DNA from: Fidelibacterota bacterium
GTDB lineage: Bacteria; Bipolaricaulota; Bipolaricaulia; Bipolaricaulales; Bipolaricaulaceae
Direction of reading: 5' to 3'
NCBI GenBank assembly: GCA_024277405.1
Contig: JAJRVI010000016.1
Location: forward strand, 1-12,926
DNA length: 12,926 nucleotides
In this document: positions 1-6,725 of the stretch, in pieces
Position numbering within the stretch: position 1 is the stretch's first letter
How the letters are laid out: each line of letters starts with the position of its first letter
Made by a program: the position numbers and the translations under genes
Notes under the pieces: generated by a model
The model's input: only the letters and a program-made list of their open reading frames with translations
The model's database searches: none
Told to the model about the DNA's origin: nothing

Positions 1-13
1 AAGGGGGTAAATT

Positions 14-1117
14 ATGCGTGTTCTCCTCGTTTTTTCGCTCTGCCTCCTCCCCCTCGCGGTCCTCGCCGAGGGAACGCTCCCCGGGGCGGAGGAGATCCTG
101 GCCGAGTCCTACCGCCGGGCGCAGGAGAGGTCCTTCACCTCCTCGTACGTCGCGACGCTCGTGTCGAAATACGAGGGCGAGGAGGTCTTCTCCCTCGGGG
201 GGTCCCTTATCTTCTGGGTGGAGTATCCCCGGGTCCGCGTGGAGGCGACGGGCCTCGAGGACATCTTCCTGCCCGTGCAGGTGGCGGACCTCGCCGAGGG
301 AGTGATCTACTCATACGCCCCCGGGCGGGGATGGGCGAAGCACGTGCTCTCGGGAGGTTGGCTTTCCCTCCTGGACCTCGAGAGGGATCCCCTATTGCGG
401 CGGATGGAGTTCGGGAAGGTGGAGGAGGGGACCCTCGGGGCCGACGCGGTCTGGATCCTCCGGGGGGAGATGCGGCCGGACCCCCTGGGCCTCATGAGGA
501 AGTTCGAGATGGATCTCTGGGTGGATAAGGCCTCCTATATGGGGCGGAGGGCCGAGATCTACTTCGAGTTCTACTATCCTGGCCTCGATTTCGTCACCAC
601 GAACGATATGTCGCTGGAACTCACGGGATATAGAGAAGTATCGGATGTCCCCGACGAACGCTTTGCCGTCCCCGAGGAAGTCCCGGAGGCCCCGGACGGC
701 GCGGGGAGGGTCTTCCCTCACCCCGCCCCCGACCTCCGTGGCGTGACCACCTCGGGGGAGGAGATCGCCCTCGCCGAAATGCGTGGCCGGGCCGTGATCG
801 TCTTCTTCTGGGACATGAACGCCGAGATCGAGGCCCTGGGCATCAACCTCTCCCTGATGGAGGGCCTCCGCCTCCTGGGAGAGGGAAGGGGGCTGGCGGT
901 GATCGGGGTCGCCGAGGGCGATCCCGAAATCATCGGTGCCTTCCTCGAGGGATTCGGGGCTGGAATGCCCACGGTCACCGACCGCGCGGCCTGGGCCGAG
1001 GCCCTGGGGGCGGAGGGTTCCCCCGCCTGCGTCCTCATCGATCCCCGGGGGAACGTGTACGCGATAACCGAGCCGTTCTCGGTCCTGCCGCTGGTCATAG
1101 AGGTCCTGGAGGGGTGA
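14..1117 (+). CDS. Exported LolA/RseB-like protein fused to a cysteine-less thioredoxin-fold domain
   Basis: The 367-residue protein starts with a signal peptide (residues 1-18, R2 then a hydrophobic core, likely cleavage after AVLA). There is no good lipobox before C10, so I predict a soluble exported protein. Residues about 22-220 look like the beta-rich LolA/RseB (outer-membrane lipoprotein-sorting-like) fold: an N-terminal helix, repeated strands, and a closing 'F-x-V-P-E' near 217-221. Residues about 235-367 resemble the TlpA/AhpC-TSA thioredoxin fold: 'PAPDL' at 237-241, a strand running into 'VFFW' (263-266), a 'GSP' cis-proline loop at 335-337 and 'LIDPRG' at 341-346. Where TlpA proteins have WCxxC, this one has M-N-A-E-I-E, so no disulfide redox chemistry is expected. 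The ATG at 14 follows a purine-rich GGGGG (3-7), a fair ribosome site. Role unknown; perhaps binding a lipid or protein partner in the envelope. Confidence 0.8.
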   Translation: MRVLLVFSLCLLPLAVLAEGTLPGAEEILAESYRRAQERSFTSSYVATLVSKYEGEEVFSLGGSLIFWVEYPRVRVEATGLEDIFLPVQVADLAEGVIYSYAPGRGWAKHVLSGGWLSLLDLERDPLLRRMEFGKVEEGTLGADAVWILRGEMRPDPLGLMRKFEMDLWVDKASYMGRRAEIYFEFYYPGLDFVTTNDMSLELTGYREVSDVPDERFAVPEEVPEAPDGAGRVFPHPAPDLRGVTTSGEEIALAEMRGRAVIVFFWDMNAEIEALGINLSLMEGLRLLGEGRGLAVIGVAEGDPEIIGAFLEGFGAGMPTVTDRAAWAEALGAEGSPACVLIDPRGNVYAITEPFSVLPLVIEVLEG

Positions 1118-1121
1118 GGCC

Positions 1122-1940
1122 TCAGCGGCCGTGGATGCGCCGGAGCCGCGGGTCCAGCCGCGCCCCCAACCCGTCGCCCAGGAGGTTGAACCCCAGGACG
1201 GTCGCCACCAAAGCGAGCCCGGGGAAGATGGCGGTCCAGGGGGCGAGGATGAAGTACTGTTGGGCCTCCTTCAGCATCCTCCCGAGGGACGGGTAGGGGG
1301 GCTGGGTGCCCAACCCGAGGTAGCTCAGGCCCGCCTCCGAGAGCAGGGCGAACGCCAGGGAGCTCGTCCCCTGCACGAGGAGGGGACCGGCCGCGTTGGG
1401 GAGGATGTGGACGAGGGCGATCCGCACGGGACCCGCGCCGCATGCCCGGGCCGCCTCCACGAACGCCCTGCCCCTCAACTCGAGGAAGCTGGCGCGCGCG
1501 AGCCGCCCGAAGTAGGGGAGGTTGAAGAGGCCGATGGCGAGGACCACGCTCCCCTCACCCGGTCCGAGGACGGTGACGAGGAGGAGGGCGAGGAGCACCG
1601 GGGGAAAGGAGAGGAGGAGGTTTATCACGCTGCCCAACGCCTCCCCCACCGCGCCCCCGACGAGGCCGCTCGCCGCGCCCAGGGCCGTCCCCACCGCGCC
1701 CCCCAGGGCCGTCCCCACCGCGGCCACGCGCAGCCCCACCGGCATGGCGGCCAGGACCCGCGAGAGCGTGTCCCTTCCGAACCAATCGGTGCCGAAGGGG
1801 TGTAGGAGGGAGGGTGGCGAGTAGGCGGGGGCGACCTCCGGGCGCAGGGGGTCATAGGGGGTCCACAGCGCCCCGAGGAGCGCGGCCCCCACCGTGATCG
1901 CGCACAGCACCGCGCCCAGATACAGCGAGGCGTTCCTCAT
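1122..1940 (-). CDS. dppC: ABC transporter permease, dipeptide/oligopeptide type (DppC/OppC family)
   Basis: This 272-residue inner-membrane protein is one of the two permeases of a peptide/nickel/opine-type ABC importer. It has an N-terminal hydrophobic segment (about 6-26), the family's 'HPFGTDWFGRD' signature (47-57), several further membrane segments between about 68 and 255, and the cytoplasmic EAA loop (E162-A-A-R-A-C-G-A-G then HILPN at 178-182) that contacts the ATPase. 'GLSYLGLGTQPPYPSLGRM' (204-222) is also typical of DppC. Length is usual for the family, if slightly short. Its ATG overlaps the dppB stop by 4 nt (ATGA), so translation is coupled, with an AGGGTG ribosome site 8 nt upstream. 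The substrate cannot be read from the permease. No binding protein or ATPase lies next to it. The gene ends 4 nt from the stop of the converging upstream gene. Confidence 0.93.
   Translation of the reverse strand: MRNASLYLGAVLCAITVGAALLGALWTPYDPLRPEVAPAYSPPSLLHPFGTDWFGRDTLSRVLAAMPVGLRVAAVGTALGGAVGTALGAASGLVGGAVGEALGSVINLLLSFPPVLLALLLVTVLGPGEGSVVLAIGLFNLPYFGRLARASFLELRGRAFVEAARACGAGPVRIALVHILPNAAGPLLVQGTSSLAFALLSEAGLSYLGLGTQPPYPSLGRMLKEAQQYFILAPWTAIFPGLALVATVLGFNLLGDGLGARLDPRLRRIHGR
1680..1722. repeat. Short in-gene tandem duplication (24-nt period) in dppC
   Basis: The 19-mer cagggccgtccccaccgcg occurs at 1680-1698 and again at 1704-1722, an offset of 24 nt. Read in the dppC frame it encodes the repeated peptide AVGTALG-G-AVGTALG within a membrane segment near residues 74-90. 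The period is a multiple of three, so the frame is kept. This looks like a small in-frame duplication inside a glycine/alanine-rich helix. Confidence 0.75.
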
Positions 1941-2878
1941 CGGTAACGCACCCTGGGATCGAGGAGCCCGTAGGAGAGGTCGGCGAGGAGGTTGACGGCG
2001 AGGATGCTGCCCGCCGCCACCAGGGCCACCCCCTCCACCAGTGGGATATCCCGGGCGAGGACGGAGGCGAGGGCGAGACGGCCGAGCCCGGGGAGGTAGA
2101 AGAGGTTCTCCACCACGATGGCCCCCGCGAGCAGCCTTCCGAACACGAGCCCCCCCGAGGTGACCACCGGGATCAGGGCGGGCCGCAGGGCGTGCACCAG
2201 GAGGACCCGGGCCTCGGGGAGCCCCTTCGACCGGGCTACGGCCACGTAGGCCTCCCCCAACGTGGTGAGGAGGGATCCCCGCACCATGCGCGCGAGATAC
2301 GCCCCCCGGGGGACCGCCAGGGCGAGGGCCGGGAGCACCAGGTACCTGAGCGCGGGGAGGCCCGCCCCCCACCCGGGGAACCACCCCGCGGGGAGGACGC
2401 GGAGCCCGGCGGAGAAGGCGAGGACGAGCACGAAGCCGAGCCAGAACTCGGGGACCGCGAGGCCCACCTGGGCGAGCCCCATCAGGGCCGCATCCAGGGA
2501 GCTGCCCCAGCGCCGGGCGGCGAGGATCCCCAGGGGGAAGGCGATGAGGAGGGAGAGGAGGAAGGCGAGGAGCGCGAGGGGGAAGGTCACCGCGACGGCG
2601 GCCCCGAGGAGCGCCCCCACCGGCTGCCGGTAGTGGAGGGAGCGGCCGAGGTCGCCCCTGACGATCCCTCCGAGCCAGTGGAGGTAGCGCACGGGCCACG
2701 GGCGGTCGAGGCCGAGCTCCGCCCGGACCCGGGTGTAGAGGTCGGGGGACGCCTCGATCCCCACCACGAGCCGCGCGGGGTCCCCGGGGAGGACGTTCAA
2801 CGCGAGGAAGACGGCGAGCGAGATCGCGAGGAGCGTGAGCACGAACCACAGGATACGCCGCAGGAAGTAACTCCCCAT
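1937..2878 (-). CDS. dppB: ABC transporter permease, dipeptide/oligopeptide type (DppB/OppB family)
   Basis: This 313-residue membrane protein is the partner permease of the dppC product. It begins with the family pattern 'MGSYFLRRIL', a first membrane helix at about 10-29, and the 'LPGDPA' loop (30-35). A periplasmic region (about 36-90) includes 'LGLDRPWPVRYLHWL' (55-69) and 'GDLGRS' (75-80). The remaining helices lie at about 92-120, 130-157, 177-197, 240-260 and 282-303. The EAA loop is at about 209-229 (EAYVAVARSKGL then HALRP). An open frame continues upstream to 2935, but the family alignment and the promoter position favour ATG 2878. GGGAGGG abuts the ATG directly, too close to be a normal ribosome site, while a -10-like TACACT sits 9 nt upstream, so the mRNA may be leaderless. 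It is first in a dppB-dppC pair lacking dppA, dppD and dppF, which may lie elsewhere in the genome. Confidence 0.93.
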   Translation of the reverse strand: MGSYFLRRILWFVLTLLAISLAVFLALNVLPGDPARLVVGIEASPDLYTRVRAELGLDRPWPVRYLHWLGGIVRGDLGRSLHYRQPVGALLGAAVAVTFPLALLAFLLSLLIAFPLGILAARRWGSSLDAALMGLAQVGLAVPEFWLGFVLVLAFSAGLRVLPAGWFPGWGAGLPALRYLVLPALALAVPRGAYLARMVRGSLLTTLGEAYVAVARSKGLPEARVLLVHALRPALIPVVTSGGLVFGRLLAGAIVVENLFYLPGLGRLALASVLARDIPLVEGVALVAAGSILAVNLLADLSYGLLDPRVRYR

Positions 2879-2887
2879 CCCTCCCGT

Positions 2888-2893
2888 AGTGTA
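2888..2893 (-). promoter_or_regulatory. Candidate -10 element for a leaderless dppBC transcript
   Basis: Read on the minus strand, TACACT (four of six matches to TATAAT) lies 9 nt before the dppB ATG at 2878. That spacing would put the transcription start at or next to the start codon. I do not see a convincing -35 at 16-18 nt upstream. Support comes from the same 9-nt geometry upstream of the oxidoreductase gene at 12251. Confidence 0.35.
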
Positions 2894-2951
2894 CCCCGAT
2901 CGGTCCCGACGATGCCCGCCCGCGATCGCGGCCATGCCCGCTGTTTGCGGT

Positions 2952-2968
2952 TAAAATCCCGCTATATT
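2952..2968 (+). promoter_or_regulatory. AT-rich promoter region of the thrC operon
   Basis: This is an A/T island in otherwise GC-rich DNA within the 114-nt divergent gap between dppB and thrC. Two -10-like hexamers are present: TAAAAT (2952-2957) and TATATT (2963-2968, with 24 nt to the thrC ATG). The second would give a leader of about 18 nt that includes the ribosome site. No good -35 lies at standard spacing from either, so which box is used is uncertain. I see no leader peptide or attenuator in the short space available. Confidence 0.4.
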
Positions 2969-2981
2969 TCTCCTCGTTTTC

Positions 2982-2988
2982 GGGGTGA
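2982..2988 (+). promoter_or_regulatory. Ribosome binding site deciding the thrC start
   Basis: GGGGTGA at 2982-2988 resembles the GGTGATC end of an extended Shine-Dalgarno sequence and lies 4 nt before ATG 2993. A GTG directly before that ATG (2990) is in frame and could also be used, adding one residue. Confidence 0.5.
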
Positions 2989-2992
2989 TGTG

Positions 2993-4282
2993 ATGGCCGC
3001 GGTTTTGAGGTGCATGGAGTGCGGGACGGAGTACCCACTGGACGAGATGCGGTACCGGTGTGATTGTGGGGGGCTCCTGGACGTGGCCCACGACCTCCCC
3101 TCCCTGGGGATCTCCCGGGAGCTCTTCGACGGGAGGACGGGTGCGCGGGGGCCGGAGCCGTGGCGGCGCAGCGGGGTGTGGAGGTTCCGCGAGCTCGTCC
3201 TCCCCGTGGACGGCGACCTCATCGTGTCCCGCCCCGAGGGCGACACGCCCCTGTACCGGAACCCCGTGATCTCCCGCTGGGTGGGGCTGGAGGGGTTCGC
3301 GCTCAAGCATGAGGGGGAGAACCCCACCGGTTCCTTCAAGGACCGGGGGATGACGGTGGGGGTGACGTGGGCCCGGGCGCTCGGGGTCCGGGCGGTGGCG
3401 TGCGCCTCCACGGGAAACACCGCCGCCTCCATGGCCGCCTACGCCGCGCTGGCGGGGCTCACGGCGGTGGTCTTCGTCCCCGCCGGCAAGGTGGCCCTGG
3501 GAAAGCTCGCCCAGGCCCTGGCCTACGGGGCCCTGACGCTGGAGGTGGAGGGGGACTTCGACGCCGCCATGGCGTTGGTGCAGGAGAGCTGCCGGGAGCT
3601 GGGGATCTACCTCCTCAACTCCCTGAATCCCTTCCGCATCGAGGGACAGAAGACGATCGTGTACGAGATCGTCCAGGACCTCGGCTGGGATCCGCCCGAT
3701 TGGATCGTGTTCCCCGCGGGGAACCTGGGGAACACCGCGGCCTTCGGGAAGGCCCTGTGGGAGCTCCGGGAGCTGGGGCTGATCCCGCGGATGCCGCGCC
3801 TCGCGGCGGTGCAGGCCGCCGGGGCCAATCCCCTTTACCGCAGCTTCGTCCGTGGGTTCTCACCCCTGGAGCCCGTGCGGGCCGAGACCGTGGCCACGGC
3901 GATCCGAATCGGAAATCCGGTGAGCTTCCCCCGGGCAGTGAGGGCGTTGCGCTGGACCGGGGGGGTGGTGGTGGAGGTCACGGACCAGGAGATCATGGAC
4001 GCGAAGGCGGTGGTGGACGCGGCGGGGATCGGCTGTGAGCCCGCCTCGGCCGCCGCGGTGGCCGGGGCGCGGAAGCTCGTCTCCGGGGGCGTCATCGGGC
4101 GGGATGAGCGTGTCGTGGCGGTCCTCACCGGGAACCTCCTCAAGGACCCCGAGGCCACCATCGCCTACCACACCGGGGATCTCCCGGGGATCGTGCCGCG
4201 ATTCGCCAACTACCCGCGGCGCGTCGTGCCATCCCTGGAGGCGGTGGCGGAGGTGTTGGAGGAGGTCGGGCGATGGTCGTGA
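2993..4282 (+). CDS. thrC: Threonine synthase (PLP-dependent, with N-terminal zinc-ribbon-like motif)
   Basis: This enzyme converts O-phosphohomoserine to threonine and phosphate in the cytoplasm. The 429-residue protein starts with a small CxxC...CxC module (C7, C10, C23, C25), common in this ThrC subgroup. The PLP-binding lysine is K116 within 'PTGSFKDRG' (111-119). The phosphate/substrate loop is 'ASTGNTAAS' (138-146), and 'FPAGNLGNTAA' provides a further cofactor-binding glycine-rich loop. 'GIGCEPASAA' and 'VLTGNLLKDP' near the C-terminus are typical threonine synthase segments. The frame stays open far upstream, but that part is a shadow of dppB on the other strand; the conserved start, promoter and ribosome site fit ATG 2993. 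It is the first gene of the thrC-lysC-asd operon, and its end overlaps lysC by 10 nt. The close relative threonine dehydratase lacks the zinc-ribbon module and these C-terminal motifs. Confidence 0.95.
   Translation: MAAVLRCMECGTEYPLDEMRYRCDCGGLLDVAHDLPSLGISRELFDGRTGARGPEPWRRSGVWRFRELVLPVDGDLIVSRPEGDTPLYRNPVISRWVGLEGFALKHEGENPTGSFKDRGMTVGVTWARALGVRAVACASTGNTAASMAAYAALAGLTAVVFVPAGKVALGKLAQALAYGALTLEVEGDFDAAMALVQESCRELGIYLLNSLNPFRIEGQKTIVYEIVQDLGWDPPDWIVFPAGNLGNTAAFGKALWELRELGLIPRMPRLAAVQAAGANPLYRSFVRGFSPLEPVRAETVATAIRIGNPVSFPRAVRALRWTGGVVVEVTDQEIMDAKAVVDAAGIGCEPASAAAVAGARKLVSGGVIGRDERVVAVLTGNLLKDPEATIAYHTGDLPGIVPRFANYPRRVVPSLEAVAEVLEEVGRWS
4261..4266 (+). promoter_or_regulatory. Shine-Dalgarno site for lysC inside the thrC 3' end
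   Basis: GGAGGT at 4261-4266 sits 6 nt before ATG 4273. This ideal spacing is why I prefer that start over the in-frame ATG at 4282, which forms a TGATG with the thrC stop but would be 15 nt away from the site. Confidence 0.7.
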
Positions 4283-5679
4283 TGAAGTTCGGCGGGAGCT
4301 CCGTGGGCGACGGCACCAGGATCCGGAACGTGGCGGGGATCGCGGGGAGGTTCGCGGAGGGGGAGGGGACGCCGGCGGTGGTGGTCTCGGCGATGCAGGG
4401 GGTGACCGATGCCCTCATCCGGGCGGCCGAGGCCGCCTCCCGTCGCGACAACGGCACCCTCCACCGCACCATCGCCGAGCTCTACGCCCGCCACGAGGAG
4501 GCGGCCGCGGAGGTGGCCCCGCCGGAAGAGCGGGAGGCGCTCCTCGCGGAGGTCCACTCCCTCATCCGGGACTTCGAGAACCTCTGCGCCGCGGTGGGGG
4601 TCCTGGGGGAGCTCACCCCCCGGGGATTGGACGCGGTGGCCTCCTTCGGGGAGCGGCTCTCCGCGCGGCTCCTCGCCGCCGCCCTGCGGCAGGAGGGTTA
4701 CGCTGCCCGGGCCCTGGAGGCGAGCGATTTCATCGTCACCGACGCCCACCACGGCGCCGCCTCCCCCCTCTGGGACCACACTCGGGACCGCACCCGGGGG
4801 GCGGTGCTGCCGCTCCTGGCGGAGGGGACGATACCGGTGATCACGGGCTTCATCGGAGCCACCCCCGAGGGGGTGATCACCACCCTGGGCCGGGGCGGGA
4901 GCGATTTTTCCGCCTCCATCGTCGCCGCGAGCTTGGACGCCGATGAGATCTGGATCTGGACCGACGTGGACGGGGTGATGACCGCTGACCCCCGCATCGT
5001 CCCCGAGGCGCGCACCCTCCCCGAGCTCTCCTACGCCGAGGCCGCGGAGCTCTCCTACTTCGGGGCCCGGGTGATCCACCCCAAGACCGTCCTCCCGGCG
5101 GTGGAGCGGGGGATCCCGATCCGCATCAAGAACACGTTCAACCCGGATGGGCCCTCCACCCTGATCACCTCCTCCCCCCGGGAAGGGAGATCCACGGTGA
5201 AGGCCATCACCGCTATCAAGTCCCTCAGCCTGATCACCGTGGAGGGCCGGGGGATGATCGGGGTGCCGGGGATCGCGGCCAAGGTCTTCTCCGCGGTGGC
5301 CCGGGAGGGGATAAGCGTCCTCATGATCTCCCAGTCCTCCTCGGAGCAGAACATCTGCTTCGCCATCCGCGGGGAGGAGACCGCGCGGGCCTTGGAGGCG
5401 CTGAACACGGCGTTCGCGCCCGAGCTCGCGGCGAGGAACGTCGACCGCATCTGGGCGGAGGACGGGGTGGCCATCGTGGCCGCGGTGGGGAAGGGGATGC
5501 GCCGCACCCCGGGGATCGCGGCCAAGCTCTTCGGCGCCCTGGGGAAGGCGGGGATAAACGTGATCTCCATCGCGCAAGGGTCCTCGGAGCACAACATCTC
5601 CCTCGTGGTCTCCGAGGGCCAGGTGGAGGACGCGGTGCGGGCCATCCACCGCGAGTTCGACCTGGGGAGGGAGGGGTGA
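4273..5679 (+). CDS. lysC: Aspartate kinase, monofunctional, with tandem ACT domains
   Basis: This enzyme phosphorylates aspartate to 4-aspartyl phosphate, the committed step for threonine, methionine, lysine and diaminopimelate. The 468-residue protein carries the kinase signature 'KFGGSSVG' (5-12), 'SFGERLSARLL' (124-134), 'TLGRGGSDFSAS' (204-215), 'TDVDGVMTADPRIV' (230-243) and 'GARVIHPKT' (264-272). The C-terminal regulatory part has two ACT repeats (about 318-385 and 398-462), each with the effector-type loop: 'SQSSSEQNI' (353-361) and 'AQGSSEHNI' (434-442). The SSE-x-NI/SI pattern resembles the threonine/lysine-inhibited ThrA/LysC long class, so end-product inhibition is expected; location beside thrC suggests threonine, but this is inference. 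No homoserine dehydrogenase domain is fused. It overlaps thrC by 10 nt and its TGA overlaps the asd ATG. Confidence 0.95.
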   Translation: MVVMKFGGSSVGDGTRIRNVAGIAGRFAEGEGTPAVVVSAMQGVTDALIRAAEAASRRDNGTLHRTIAELYARHEEAAAEVAPPEEREALLAEVHSLIRDFENLCAAVGVLGELTPRGLDAVASFGERLSARLLAAALRQEGYAARALEASDFIVTDAHHGAASPLWDHTRDRTRGAVLPLLAEGTIPVITGFIGATPEGVITTLGRGGSDFSASIVAASLDADEIWIWTDVDGVMTADPRIVPEARTLPELSYAEAAELSYFGARVIHPKTVLPAVERGIPIRIKNTFNPDGPSTLITSSPREGRSTVKAITAIKSLSLITVEGRGMIGVPGIAAKVFSAVAREGISVLMISQSSSEQNICFAIRGEETARALEALNTAFAPELAARNVDRIWAEDGVAIVAAVGKGMRRTPGIAAKLFGALGKAGINVISIAQGSSEHNISLVVSEGQVEDAVRAIHREFDLGREG

Positions 5680-6725
5680 TGGAGCGGATCCCGGTGGCGG
5701 TGTTGGGGGCCACGGGGATGGTGGGCCAGTGGTTCGTGCGCCTCTTGGCGGACCATCCCTGGTTCGAGATCGCCGCCGTGGCGGCGTCGGAGCGCTCGGC
5801 GGGGAAGCCTTATGGGGAGGCGGTGCGGTGGATCCTCCCCGGGGAGATCCCCGAGACGGTGCGGGAGTTGCCGGTGGTCCCCCCCCGGGCGGGGATCCCG
5901 GGGAGGATCGTGTTCTCCGCCCTCCCGGCGGAGGTGGCCGGCCCCGTGGAGGAGGAGTTCGCCCGGGCGGGGTACATCGTCTCCTCCAACGCCCGGAGCC
6001 ACCGCTACGACCCGGACGTGCCTCTGGTTGTGGCCGAGGTGAACCCCGACCACCTCGCGCTGGTGGAGCTCCAGAGAAGGCGGCGGGGGTGGAAGGGGTT
6101 CATCGTCACGGGGAGCAACTGTTCCACGGCCCAGCTCGTGCTGGCCCTGGAGCCCCTGCGGCGCCGCTTCGGGGTGGAGGCGGCGGTGGTGGTCACGATG
6201 CAGGCCCTCTCCGGCGCCGGCTTCTCCGGGGTCCCGGGGGTCGCCATCCTCGACAACGTCCTCCCCCACATCCCCGGCGAGGAGGAGAAGCTCGCCCGGG
6301 AGCCCCGGAAGATCTGGGGGAGGCTCACCCCGGACGGGATCGAGGAAGCGGACGTGCGGATCTCGGCCCACTGCCACCGGGTGGCCACCCGGGACGGGCA
6401 CCTGGAGGCGGTGTCGCTGAAGCTCTCCCGGCGGGCGGAGCTCGCGGAGGTGGTGGAGGCCCTGGAGGCCTTCCGGGGGCTCCCCCAGGAGCTCGGCTTC
6501 CCCAGTGCCCCGGAGCGCCCCATCGTCGTCCGCCGCGAGCCCGACCGGCCCCAGCCCCGGCTCGACCGGGACGAGGGCGGGGGGATGAGCGTGGTGGTGG
6601 GGCGGATCCGCCCCTGTCCGGTGCTCGACTGGCGCCTGGAGGTCCTGGGCCACAACACGGTGCGGGGCGCCGCCGGCGGGGCGATCCTCAACGCGGAGCT
6701 CGTCGTCGCCCGGGGGCTTTTGTGA
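5679..6725 (+). CDS. asd: Aspartate-semialdehyde dehydrogenase, archaeal/fungal-like type
   Basis: This enzyme reduces 4-aspartyl phosphate to aspartate semialdehyde with NAD(P)H, the step after LysC. The 348-residue protein has an N-terminal Rossmann loop 'VLGATGMVGQ' (8-17), 'FSALPAEVAGPVE' (79-91), the catalytic cysteine C148 in 'TGSNCSTAQ' (144-152), 'MQALSGAG' (174-181) and the active-site histidine region 'CHRVATRDGH' (232-241, H241 the probable base). C-terminal 'GHNTVRGAAGGAILNAE' (324-340) is diagnostic. The pattern 'SNARSHRYDPDVPLVVAEVN' (103-122) and the SNCST motif match the archaeal/fungal subgroup rather than the E. coli type. ATG 5679 overlaps the lysC stop (TGATG); a GTG one codon earlier is also possible. 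A purine-rich GGGAGGGAGGGG just upstream supplies the ribosome site. The downstream HAD-like gene is coupled by another TGATG. Confidence 0.95.
   Translation: MERIPVAVLGATGMVGQWFVRLLADHPWFEIAAVAASERSAGKPYGEAVRWILPGEIPETVRELPVVPPRAGIPGRIVFSALPAEVAGPVEEEFARAGYIVSSNARSHRYDPDVPLVVAEVNPDHLALVELQRRRRGWKGFIVTGSNCSTAQLVLALEPLRRRFGVEAAVVVTMQALSGAGFSGVPGVAILDNVLPHIPGEEEKLAREPRKIWGRLTPDGIEEADVRISAHCHRVATRDGHLEAVSLKLSRRAELAEVVEALEAFRGLPQELGFPSAPERPIVVRREPDRPQPRLDRDEGGGMSVVVGRIRPCPVLDWRLEVLGHNTVRGAAGGAILNAELVVARGLL

Noticed and set aside
2945..2968. TTGCGG and TATATT as a -35/-10 pair for thrC
   Set aside because: The spacer is only 12 nt, too short for a normal sigma-70-type promoter.
2192..2992. Long in-frame upstream extension of thrC
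   Set aside because: The extra residues are low-complexity Glu/Arg/Pro/Gly and lie antisense to dppB. Threonine synthase motifs begin right after ATG 2993.
1941..3038. Upstream extension of the dppC frame
   Set aside because: It overlaps dppB in another frame and is Arg/Pro/Gly-rich; the family N-terminus and ATGA overlap fix the start at 1940.
4282..4284. ATG at 4282 as the lysC start (TGATG with the thrC stop)
   Set aside because: The GGAGGT site is 15 nt away from it but 6 nt from ATG 4273, so 4273 is preferred; both give intact KFGGSSVG.
5729..6724. Upstream extension of the HAD-like gene through asd
   Set aside because: The extra product is Gly/Pro/Arg-rich and lies entirely within asd in another frame; the TGATG overlap marks the real start.
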